A DNA stretch of 5,452 nucleotides from contig DAOVJF010000217.1 of NCBI GenBank assembly GCA_030673355.1, positions 1 through 5,452 of the forward strand, written 5' to 3'. This DNA comes from Planctomycetota bacterium. GTDB taxonomy: Bacteria > JAJVIF01 > JAPKYR01. How positions within the stretch are numbered: position 1 is the first letter of the stretch; each line of letters opens with the position of its first letter. Under the pieces are notes generated by a model that did not search any database, had not been told where the DNA came from, and was given only the letters and a program-made list of their open reading frames with translations. The position numbers and the translations under genes are program-made. Positions 1-5,452 of the stretch are shown piece by piece.

Positions 1-728
1 AGATCAGGCTGACCGATCCGAACGCGCTTCATCCCGGAACAGTCATGCCGTCGTACGCGCATCTTTCCGATACCCGACGGGCGCAATTGATCGAATTCCT
101 GGAGCGGTCGGCATTGATACCCGGCGGGCTGGAGGCAATTCGCGCAATGAATTCAATAGAAGCGGCGGTACCGGATGAGGTTGTGATTTCGATGTACAAG
201 TATCTCGATTCGGAGACCGGATTAATAAACACACCGCTGGAGTCATCGCCCGAATTAATGATAGCCGCCAGTGGAATATACAATTCGAGATGTGCCGTTT
301 GCCACGGAATTACGGGAAGGGGCGACGGCCCGTTCTATTCGCAGGGGAATCGGCCAGGCGCCGCGTCACCACTGGTACCTCCGAAGTCATACAGATCGGA
401 GGATTTCAGGGACATAACAGATATAAAACTGTACTGGCGCATACAGGAAGGTGTCCCGGGTACCGGGATGCCATCCTGGGGTGGAACGCTGTCGGAAGAC
501 GCAATCTGGCTTCTGGTTAAGTATGTCAGGCTGTTAATACCGAACAGCGCATGGAGGCAAATAGAAGAAACAAGTCCAGCGGGCCCGGGCGGTGAAAGCG
601 CGTCGGAAGAAGACGGTGGGATAGAAGAGGGTGAGGAGTCAAACCAATCGCCTGTAATATCCGACGAGTTGGAAACAGACTTATCGCCCGGGTCTCTGGA
701 TGAAATAATTGTCGAGGGGGGTATGTGA
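1..728 (+). CDS. Multi-haem cytochrome c, 3' part (5' end outside window)
   Basis: This is a periplasm-facing c-type cytochrome whose reading frame is open to the left edge (first whole codon at position 3), so the gene starts upstream. The first visible residues, ending in PGTVMPSYAHLSD, look like the end of a class I cytochrome c domain. The ATG at 45 encodes the probable methionine haem ligand of that domain rather than a start, and it has no good ribosome binding site. A second haem domain follows: CAVCH at 291-305 (visible residues 97-101), a GRGDGP loop, then GMPSWGG with the distal methionine at codon 468-470. The tail from about 570 is rich in Glu, Ser, Gly and Pro with no predicted membrane span. 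The PGTVMPSY segment resembles the CcoO/FixO type of domain, but that is only a resemblance. It is the first gene seen of a cytochrome b/c operon and probably carries electrons away from the membrane complex. The stop overlaps the next start (TGATG). Confidence 0.9.
   Translation, partial: IRLTDPNALHPGTVMPSYAHLSDTRRAQLIEFLERSALIPGGLEAIRAMNSIEAAVPDEVVISMYKYLDSETGLINTPLESSPELMIAASGIYNSRCAVCHGITGRGDGPFYSQGNRPGAASPLVPPKSYRSEDFRDITDIKLYWRIQEGVPGTGMPSWGGTLSEDAIWLLVKYVRLLIPNSAWRQIEETSPAGPGGESASEEDGGIEEGEESNQSPVISDELETDLSPGSLDEIIVEGGM
714..721 (+). promoter_or_regulatory. Ribosome binding site for the 51-residue gene
   Basis: The run GAGGGGGG sits inside the last codons of the cytochrome c gene and ends 6 bases before the ATG at 728. 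It supports real translation of the short reading frame that follows and indicates coupling to the upstream gene. Confidence 0.6.
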
Positions 729-883
729 TGATGGAAACGAACCATGAGCCGGATCATGATGATGATTTCTACGAACCTGTTGAATTCTACGATGCCGGGA
801 TACGCTGGGTGTCGGTCGAATCCGCGATTCTCCTTGGTGGGATGTTAATCGGGCTGATCGTCGCTGTCTGGCACCTTGCCTGA
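728..883 (+). CDS. Small single-span membrane protein, probable complex subunit
   Basis: This is a 51-residue protein of unknown family. Its start overlaps the preceding stop as TGATG, with a strong purine-rich ribosome binding site in front; a second ATG directly follows, so the exact first residue is uncertain. Residues 1-21 are acidic (a His-Asp-Asp-Asp stretch and several Glu). Residues about 33-50 form one hydrophobic helix rich in Leu, Ile, Gly and Val, ending in WHLA. There is no lipobox and no cysteine. It fills the gap between two cytochrome c genes almost exactly, and the next gene begins 16 bases later. By position and build it resembles the tiny helper subunits of respiratory complexes such as CcoQ or the small b6f subunits, but I see no homology to them. 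The function as an assembly or stabilising subunit is inference. Confidence 0.75.
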   Translation: MMETNHEPDHDDDFYEPVEFYDAGIRWVSVESAILLGGMLIGLIVAVWHLA

Positions 884-899
884 CAGGTAAATTTTAGAC

Positions 900-1868
900 A
901 TGAGAAAGATCGCGATATATTTTATTTTCATCGTAGTGGCTACCCTGTTCGCCCTGACAGTGCCTTCATGGCAGGTGAGCCTGGTAACCGACGGACGTTC
1001 AGCATCCAATCTCGCCCATCAGTTGTGGTCCGGTGAATCCGGGACACCAACGTCGCAGGTAAATATTATCCAGGGACGGAATATTTACCGGGGTGTATGC
1101 GCGGACTGTCACGGGTCGGGCCAAACGGAATTCGGCATCGGGTCCGGGTATCCCGCGGCTTCTGTCCGGTATTCGCCACGGGATATACACCAGATCATCA
1201 CGTTCGGTGAGAAACAGGAAATTCCGGATAGCGTTGAGTATACCGGTCAGCCGTTTGATTTGAAGAGGGACCATCCGGCCTACCCGGCACAACTTACGGA
1301 TACAGAGCGTTGGGCAGTTTCAATATACCTGATTTCAGCAACACTTGATCCATTGGATTTTGAAGTAGACATCGAGTGGTTGAACGAATGGCGGAAGCGG
1401 TTGCACCCAGAGGACCCCGGGCGATCGAGGGTTAATCTTTTCAGCCAGAATTGTTCGATATGCCATGGTCCGGCAGGATACGGAAACGGGCCGCTGGCAC
1501 ACGACCTTATCCCGTCACCATCAAGCTTGCGCGACACGGCCTGGCTTGTGAATCAGTCCGACTGGTATCTTTATTCTGTTATCCGTGAGGGGAGGTTTAA
1601 TTATCCGGGAGTTGAAAATACAGGCTCCTGGCTTGAGACCGACAACGCATGGACCGGGATGCCGTCATGGGGTAAATATCTTTCAGACGGCCAGATGATC
1701 CGCCTTGTCAATCATATAAGGAGCTTCAGCTACGCACTCGAAGAAACCGAGAGTTCTGTCGAGGGTTACGAAGAAATCGTTCCCGACCTTAATCTATGGA
1801 CCTGGTTCGAAATTTCGAGGGAACTTCCCGACGCCCCCGGGTCACCGCCCGGATGGCTGGAGGAATAA
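900..1868 (+). CDS. Membrane-anchored dihaem cytochrome c
   Basis: This 322-residue protein has a hydrophobic N-terminal segment (residues 4-20) that serves as an export signal or uncleaved anchor; no lipobox is seen. It has two class I cytochrome c domains. The first has CADCH at 67-71; the position where the distal methionine is expected reads DHPAYPAQLTD, placing His125 where MPAYP would normally stand. The second has CSICH at 185-189, a GYGNGP loop and TGMPSWG with Met254. The second domain closely parallels the last domain of the cytochrome c at the left edge (same GxGxGP and GMPSWG elements), so the two genes are probably paralogues. It is likely to pass electrons in the periplasm between the cytochrome b complex and a downstream acceptor. 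The start at 900 has a modest AGG-type ribosome binding site about 11 bases upstream. The C-terminal 40 residues after the second domain are acidic and proline-rich. Confidence 0.92.
   Translation: MRKIAIYFIFIVVATLFALTVPSWQVSLVTDGRSASNLAHQLWSGESGTPTSQVNIIQGRNIYRGVCADCHGSGQTEFGIGSGYPAASVRYSPRDIHQIITFGEKQEIPDSVEYTGQPFDLKRDHPAYPAQLTDTERWAVSIYLISATLDPLDFEVDIEWLNEWRKRLHPEDPGRSRVNLFSQNCSICHGPAGYGNGPLAHDLIPSPSSLRDTAWLVNQSDWYLYSVIREGRFNYPGVENTGSWLETDNAWTGMPSWGKYLSDGQMIRLVNHIRSFSYALEETESSVEGYEEIVPDLNLWTWFEISRELPDAPGSPPGWLEE
1859..1863 (+). promoter_or_regulatory. Ribosome binding site choosing the cytochrome b1 start
   Basis: GGAGG lies over the last codons of the dihaem cytochrome gene, 13 bases before the ATG at 1877. 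The spacing is longer than ideal, but neither in-frame alternative, ATG at 1796 or at 1853, has a comparable site, so 1877 is preferred. Confidence 0.5.
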
Positions 1869-1876
1869 ACGAATTC

Positions 1877-3094
1877 ATGACGAAGGACGTAAACGAAATA
1901 GCAACCGGTGAACCCGAAAAGACCTCTTCAGGACCGGACAGGTTACCCACATGGATTGAAAGCCGTATTGAATCATGCGACCTTTTCGACGCCATGATCC
2001 CCCTTGAAAGGTTGAGATCCGGGCTTGGTGAGGGCGTGCAGGGAATCGACCTTGTCGGTAAAGCTCTCTGGATAACATTTGCTGTAGTTGTAATAACAGG
2101 AATCGTGTTACTGGCAGGTTATTCACCATCGACAGCAGGCGCATTTTCGTCGGTAGTTAATATTCAGAATGGCGGCGGTCTGGGCTGGCTTATGAGGGGG
2201 GCGCACAAGTACGGGACGGACCTCTTTGTTATCCTTGCGGTAATCCGGCTGGCGCGAATAGCGTTCAGGAGGAGTTATAAATCCGGTGGAGAAATCACGT
2301 GGATCGCAGCGATCGGTGTGCTCCTTGTGGGCATTATTTCAGGTGTGACAGGATATTTACTTGTCTGGAACCAGAGGATATTTACATCGGAGAGGCTTCT
2401 CGACAGGGGTGTATGGAACTTCGAGGATATTTACCCACTTGGAGGCCTGGGATTACGGGGATGGGTAGGGGACGTTCTGTTAGGTCCAGATGGGCTTAGC
2501 CAGGAAGTTCTGACAAGGGTTTTTGAAGTACACATTGGGTTGAGTCTGATAGTTATATTCCTGGTATTTTTCTGGCGAAATATGAAACGCAACCAGGTGC
2601 CTGTATATTCTCATTTTTCCTTAAAAATCCCCGTATCATTAATTTGGACCATACTTGGCGGTCTTCTGTTTCTCGCACTGGTTTTTCCGGTGCCGCTTGG
2701 CATCCCGTCCGATGGTGTGCTGAAACCGCATCCGATTTTCGCCGACTGGTATGCCCTGGCATTCTATGAATTTACTTCGATGTTCCAGCCTGGAATGAAC
2801 GGGGTGATTCTCTCACTGGGCGTACTGCTAGCGATACTCCTGCCGTGGGTCGACAGGTCGGTGAAACAGGGTCCGAGACCGGCAGTAACCACACTTATCG
2901 TTGCCAGCCTGTTGACCTGGTTCATCCTGACAATAAAGGCCCTGGGATGGGAAATCACTTATCCTGAAGTGCTCATAACGCTCTCGGTAATCTGGTTCGT
3001 ATCATTTGCCGTTGGCTACATCAGGGAATTTCGGGAGAGGAAACCAGAGATAGAAGCAGAAGACGGGGGGGACAATGAAAAGAATCAGGATTAA
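1877..3094 (+). CDS. bc1/b6-type cytochrome b (b1), haem bH ligands missing
   Basis: This 405-residue membrane protein has both the N- and C-terminal domains of the bc1/b6 cytochrome b family. An amphipathic N-terminal helix (around residues 24-40, like helix a of cytochrome b6) precedes about eight spans: roughly 63-82, 106-131, 139-162, 216-236, 251-272, 306-324, 336-355 and 363-384. Helix B has Arg107 and His110, and helix D has His219, the expected haem bL ligands. The partners 14 residues further on, which should be histidines for haem bH, are Arg124 and Trp233. The segment KPHPIFADWYALAFY corresponds to the Qo-site region, with ADWY (289-292) in place of PEWY, and LPWVDRS follows as in the family. 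In the helix C/cd region LPWGQ is replaced by LVWNQ. The start is 1877; an in-frame ATG at 1796 would add 27 residues overlapping the previous gene and lacks a ribosome binding site. It overlaps the next gene by 20 bases. It probably binds one haem b and oxidises quinol, in partnership with b2. Confidence 0.9.
   Translation: MTKDVNEIATGEPEKTSSGPDRLPTWIESRIESCDLFDAMIPLERLRSGLGEGVQGIDLVGKALWITFAVVVITGIVLLAGYSPSTAGAFSSVVNIQNGGGLGWLMRGAHKYGTDLFVILAVIRLARIAFRRSYKSGGEITWIAAIGVLLVGIISGVTGYLLVWNQRIFTSERLLDRGVWNFEDIYPLGGLGLRGWVGDVLLGPDGLSQEVLTRVFEVHIGLSLIVIFLVFFWRNMKRNQVPVYSHFSLKIPVSLIWTILGGLLFLALVFPVPLGIPSDGVLKPHPIFADWYALAFYEFTSMFQPGMNGVILSLGVLLAILLPWVDRSVKQGPRPAVTTLIVASLLTWFILTIKALGWEITYPEVLITLSVIWFVSFAVGYIREFRERKPEIEAEDGGDNEKNQD
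3065..3071 (+). promoter_or_regulatory. Poly-G ribosome binding site of cytochrome b2
   Basis: A run of seven G lies three bases before the ATG at 3075, inside the end of the cytochrome b1 gene. It is the only purine-rich element near the start and is unusually close. A homopolymer this long is also a possible site of slippage or sequencing error, although both flanking frames read through normally. Confidence 0.35.
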
Positions 3095-4277
3095 ACCCCG
3101 TCGACCCTCCGCGTATGTCTCGGTCAGGAATTCTATCGGGAATATTATTGAAACCATTGATTATTTCTCATTGAAGTTTTTTGGTGTCGGGAGCAACCCG
3201 ATGGCGTTAACAGGGGGGATTGTCATCGCGTTTTTAATGGTTAACGCTGTAACCGGTTTGCTGATGCTCCTGTTCTATACCCCGACACCCGAACTAGCCC
3301 TGGAATCCGTTCGTGCCCTTACGGTTGAAAATACACCGGGGTATTTACTCAGATCGGCGCACCGCGCATCGGCGGGTCTTTTGATACTTGGGCTTCTGAT
3401 CCATATGGTCCGAGTCTGGGCGACATTGAGGTATTCCGGGGCAAGACGCCGGACATGGACGGCCGGGATAGTCGCGCTGCTCGTGCTGGGTTTGATCGGC
3501 TGGGCCGGTTATATCCTGCCATGGGATGAAAGGGCGATGGTGCTTCTTTCCTGGGGACGGGAAATCGCTTACGGGGTCGATCGCTGGCCGGTGCTTGGAT
3601 GGTTTAATTTAGGTTCATTAATCAGTATGCCCGTATTCGCGGTATCAAATGAGGCTGAGCAGTTACAGAGAATTTTCACCCTCCATACCGGCGGCGCATT
3701 CGCACTCATGTTTGTACTTTTCTGGCATCTTAGAAGAGTTACCCCGCCTAAGATCGTGCTTCCCATGATGGGATGGTTCGGTCTCCTGATCCTCCTTCTG
3801 CTTGTAGGGGCGTCGGTCCCAATGGAGCATGAAGCACTTCGGCCGTTTAACCCGTTCGGACCGCCCGAAACGATCAAAGTTGATATCCTGGTAACATTTC
3901 CACTTATCTTCTATCCGGCGCTGAAAGGTCCTTTACTTGCCTTTTTGATATTCATAGTCATAGCTATTCTTCTGTACCTGCCGGGGCTTGAGCCGAAACG
4001 TCCCCCGACCGCTGTAGTTCGTGAGATCGCATGTACAGGTTGCAGGATCTGCTACGACGATTGTCCGTACGGCGCGATCGAGATGATTCCGGTACCCGAT
4101 GCATCGCACCGACCGGGGATCATTGAAATCGCGACCGTGAAAGCATCCGATTGTAATTCATGCGGTATTTGCGTGGGAAGCTGCGAGTACACGGCAATCG
4201 AACTGCCGTCCCTGACAACCGATGAGATCCTGGATAAAATCGACCATATTACAGGTCCTCTACAAGAGAGATTGTAA
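3075..4277 (+). CDS. Cytochrome b (b2) fused to a 2x[4Fe-4S] ferredoxin domain
   Basis: This 400-residue protein starts with a basic, cytoplasmic N terminus. The bc1/b6 cytochrome b core has about six spans (near 44-68, 97-118, 128-150, 203-220, 231-249 and 283-303). All four haem ligands are present at family spacing: His96 and His110 in helix B, His204 and His218 in helix D, with Arg93 before the first and GYILPWDE after helix C. No PEWY-like motif is found in the C-terminal part, which is shortened to two spans. From about residue 315 a bacterial ferredoxin domain follows, with CxxCxxCxxxCP at 320-331 and CxxCxxCxxxC at 360-370, enough for two [4Fe-4S] clusters. Six spans and the basic N terminus place the ferredoxin in the cytoplasm, next to the expected haem bH. 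It would link transmembrane electron flow to a soluble low-potential partner. The first 20 bases overlap b1, and its stop shares one base with the next start (TAATG). Confidence 0.93.
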   Translation: MKRIRIKPRRPSAYVSVRNSIGNIIETIDYFSLKFFGVGSNPMALTGGIVIAFLMVNAVTGLLMLLFYTPTPELALESVRALTVENTPGYLLRSAHRASAGLLILGLLIHMVRVWATLRYSGARRRTWTAGIVALLVLGLIGWAGYILPWDERAMVLLSWGREIAYGVDRWPVLGWFNLGSLISMPVFAVSNEAEQLQRIFTLHTGGAFALMFVLFWHLRRVTPPKIVLPMMGWFGLLILLLLVGASVPMEHEALRPFNPFGPPETIKVDILVTFPLIFYPALKGPLLAFLIFIVIAILLYLPGLEPKRPPTAVVREIACTGCRICYDDCPYGAIEMIPVPDASHRPGIIEIATVKASDCNSCGICVGSCEYTAIELPSLTTDEILDKIDHITGPLQERL

Positions 4278-5125
4278 TGACTGATAAAAAGGAAATGCCC
4301 GACAACAATCCCGAGCAGTTCGGAACCGGGAGCTCTATCAGCCTTGCGGAATTTGAGCTCGGGAGCACAATTCTCCTGGATGAATACGTTCTGGATAAAT
4401 CCTCCATGCTGGCTGAATTCGAAAGGGGGATGGAGACAATATTTATCGACCTGCTTGGGTCGAACGATGATGAATCGCCGGAACTGGATGAGGGCGAAGG
4501 AGATAATGAGAAGGAACCGATTCCGGAAGAGGTCGAAGACGAAAGTGTAGAGTCGGAAGATGAAGAACAGGTTGAGGATTCTGATGAGCCTGTCGATCAG
4601 GCGGAAATAGTTCCACTGGAGATTCCTCCCGAACCTGAACCTGTCGAACTTCCACCTGAACCGGTATTTGAACCTGTAAATCCTGTTATTGGATTTGTTT
4701 GCGAACATGCTCTCGATATTTCAAAACTTACCGGACCTGGTGGACGGATGAATGGCCGCCGGATGGTTTTCCTGCAGCGTGTACCCTGTTCCGGGATGGT
4801 GAAACCCGCATGGCTGGGGTATGCCCTGGAGAAGGGAGCATCGGGAGCATTCATAATTACGTGCAATCCCGGCGCTTGCCATCATCGAACGGGTGCGTCT
4901 ATTACGGAGAAGCGTCTCAACAATCACCGGCAGCCGATGCTTTCAGACGATATCGATCGGAGGAGGGTACAATTATTCTTTGGTCATCCGTCCGGAAGGG
5001 AAGAGTTATTGAAAAAGCTGGATGAATTCCTCGCCGTATTAGGGAAAATCGATCATGTTGAAAGTACTACCGGAGATGAGGCTGAGGAGGTTGTGAAAAC
5101 CGATACGGGTGAATGGTTGATGTAA
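4277..5125 (+). CDS. MvhD/FlpD-type iron-sulfur protein with acidic N-terminal extension
   Basis: This is a 282-residue soluble protein. Residues about 136-256 match the MvhD/FlpD (hydrogenase delta subunit) family: VIGFVCEHA, then VPCSGMVKPAW, then GASGAFIITCNPGACHHRTG and a following Arg-rich helix. In MvhADG-HdrABC, MvhD carries a [2Fe-2S] cluster between hydrogenase and HdrA. The visible cysteines are 142, 171, 196 and 201; the second cysteine of the usual CxxC near the N terminus is replaced by Ala (CEHA). Residues 1-60 contain a LAEFE segment twice (23-27 and 45-49); residues 62-110 are extremely acidic; residues 112-136 are a Pro/Glu/Val-rich linker with EPV repeated several times. The start ATG overlaps the previous stop by one base, so it is translationally coupled to b2 and probably docks onto its cytoplasmic ferredoxin domain. 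No hydrogenase or HdrA gene is in the window, so the final donor or acceptor is unknown. Confidence 0.88.
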   Translation: MTDKKEMPDNNPEQFGTGSSISLAEFELGSTILLDEYVLDKSSMLAEFERGMETIFIDLLGSNDDESPELDEGEGDNEKEPIPEEVEDESVESEDEEQVEDSDEPVDQAEIVPLEIPPEPEPVELPPEPVFEPVNPVIGFVCEHALDISKLTGPGGRMNGRRMVFLQRVPCSGMVKPAWLGYALEKGASGAFIITCNPGACHHRTGASITEKRLNNHRQPMLSDDIDRRRVQLFFGHPSGREELLKKLDEFLAVLGKIDHVESTTGDEAEEVVKTDTGEWLM

Positions 5126-5155
5126 CTGTTTCGCGTATTAAGAATCTGGGTTGGT

Positions 5156-5392
5156 CTAGTTATGCGAGCACGATCCGTCGGTGCATCCGCATCCTGACGG
5201 AATGTTGCAGACTCCATCCGCGCACGAAAGATTGGATGTAGACCCTTTGGAGACATGGGGAGCGGGGATTGAAATCATCCGCTCTACTTTTTTACTCCCG
5301 CAATCGGGGCAGGGTGCTTTATCCCCCCGATGTGTTACAAGGTCTTCGAATTCATTCTTGCATTTATTGCATTTGAATTTATAAATCGGCAT
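5156..5392 (-). CDS. FmdB-family zinc-ribbon protein
   Basis: This 78-residue protein begins MPIYKFKCNKCKNEFE, the typical opening of the FmdB family of putative regulatory zinc ribbons. The metal site is formed by CxxC at 8-11 and CxxC at 28-31 (CPDC), followed by the usual basic/hydrophobic stretch SKKVERMIS. The C-terminal third (from about 57) adds five more cysteines (57, 62, 68, 70, 75) within a Gly/Ser-rich tail, which could bind another metal or be a disordered end as in some members. FmdB proteins are annotated as regulators on weak grounds, and the true role is unknown. The gene is convergent with the respiratory operon, with 30 bases between stop codons, and is unlikely to belong to it. 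A purine-rich AGAG sits 8 bases upstream of the start. Confidence 0.88.
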   Translation of the reverse strand: MPIYKFKCNKCKNEFEDLVTHRGDKAPCPDCGSKKVERMISIPAPHVSKGSTSNLSCADGVCNIPSGCGCTDGSCSHN

Positions 5393-5435
5393 TTGATCAT
5401 CTCTTGATGTTGAGAAATAATTTATCTGTACAGAA

Positions 5436-5444
5436 CTTATACCA
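5436..5444 (-). promoter_or_regulatory. Possible extended -10 element for the zinc-ribbon gene
   Basis: Read on the minus strand, TGGTATAAG matches an extended -10 box (TG, one base, then TATAAG). Transcription would begin near 5429, giving a leader of roughly 37 bases to the start at 5392. A -35 box would fall outside the window, so this rests on one element in AT-rich DNA. Confidence 0.3.
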
Positions 5445-5452
5445 TATTTTCC

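Noticed and set aside
45..728. Reading the left-edge cytochrome as a complete 227-residue protein starting at 45
   Set aside because: The frame is open to the left edge, the upstream residues fit a cytochrome c domain, and the methionine at 45 is the expected haem ligand.
335..757. Minus-strand 140-residue open frame over the first cytochrome c
   Set aside because: It is Ser/Pro-rich with no family signal and lies opposite a clear haem-binding gene.
1796..1876. Longer start for cytochrome b1 at 1796 or 1853
   Set aside because: The added residues lie over the previous gene, look like out-of-frame translation of it, and have no ribosome binding site; GGAGG upstream of 1877 is better.
1976..1978. 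Cys34 of cytochrome b1 as a covalent haem ci attachment site like Cys35 of cytochrome b6
   Set aside because: It lies in the amphipathic N-terminal helix well before the first membrane span, not at the start of helix A as in cytochrome b6.
4052..4708. Minus-strand 218-residue open frame rich in Arg and Phe
   Set aside because: It is the antisense of the ferredoxin domain and the acidic Glu/Asp-rich region; codons for acidic residues read as Phe, Leu and Arg on the reverse strand. It has no recognisable domain.
5126..5155. Terminator between the convergent genes
   Set aside because: The 30-base gap has no convincing inverted repeat followed by a T run in either direction.

Overview
The window is a compact, single-direction respiratory gene cluster followed by one unrelated convergent gene. 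On the + strand, five coding regions run from the left edge to position 5125 with gaps or overlaps of about 20 bases or less. In order they are: the 3' part of a membrane-linked multi-haem cytochrome c; a 51-residue single-span membrane protein; a dihaem cytochrome c; a bc1/b6-type cytochrome b (here called b1); a second bc1/b6-type cytochrome b with a fused 2x[4Fe-4S] ferredoxin domain (b2); and an MvhD/FlpD-type iron-sulfur protein with a long acidic, proline-rich N-terminal extension. Counting the small protein this makes six + strand genes. A minus-strand FmdB-type zinc-ribbon gene closes the window.

The most unusual part is the tandem cytochrome b pair. b2 keeps all four haem-ligand histidines of the bc1/b6 family (two b haems). 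b1 keeps only the pair expected to hold haem bL; the two positions for haem bH are Arg124 and Trp233. Conversely, b1 has the Qo-site-like motif (ADWY in place of PEWY), while b2 has no recognisable version of it. The two proteins look complementary, as if they form an asymmetric heterodimer in which b1 oxidises quinol and b2 carries electrons across the membrane to the cytoplasmic side. There the ferredoxin domain and the MvhD-like protein could pass them to, or receive them from, a soluble partner. The cytochromes c would form the periplasmic high-potential arm. Together this suggests a bc-like quinol:cytochrome c complex with an added cytoplasmic low-potential iron-sulfur exit, possibly a bifurcating or reverse-electron-flow device. 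No Rieske protein is seen; it may lie upstream of the window or be absent. The architecture is read from the sequence; the electron path is inference.

The organism cannot be named. The mid-range base composition, many haem c proteins, and the MvhD-type subunit (common in anaerobes using Hdr/Mvh-like electron transfer) suggest an anaerobic or facultatively respiring bacterium, perhaps from a poorly cultured lineage. A c-type cytochrome operon with a cyt b of this kind argues for a bacterium rather than a methanogen. No RNA genes, mobile elements, CRISPR arrays or long intergenic regions are visible.
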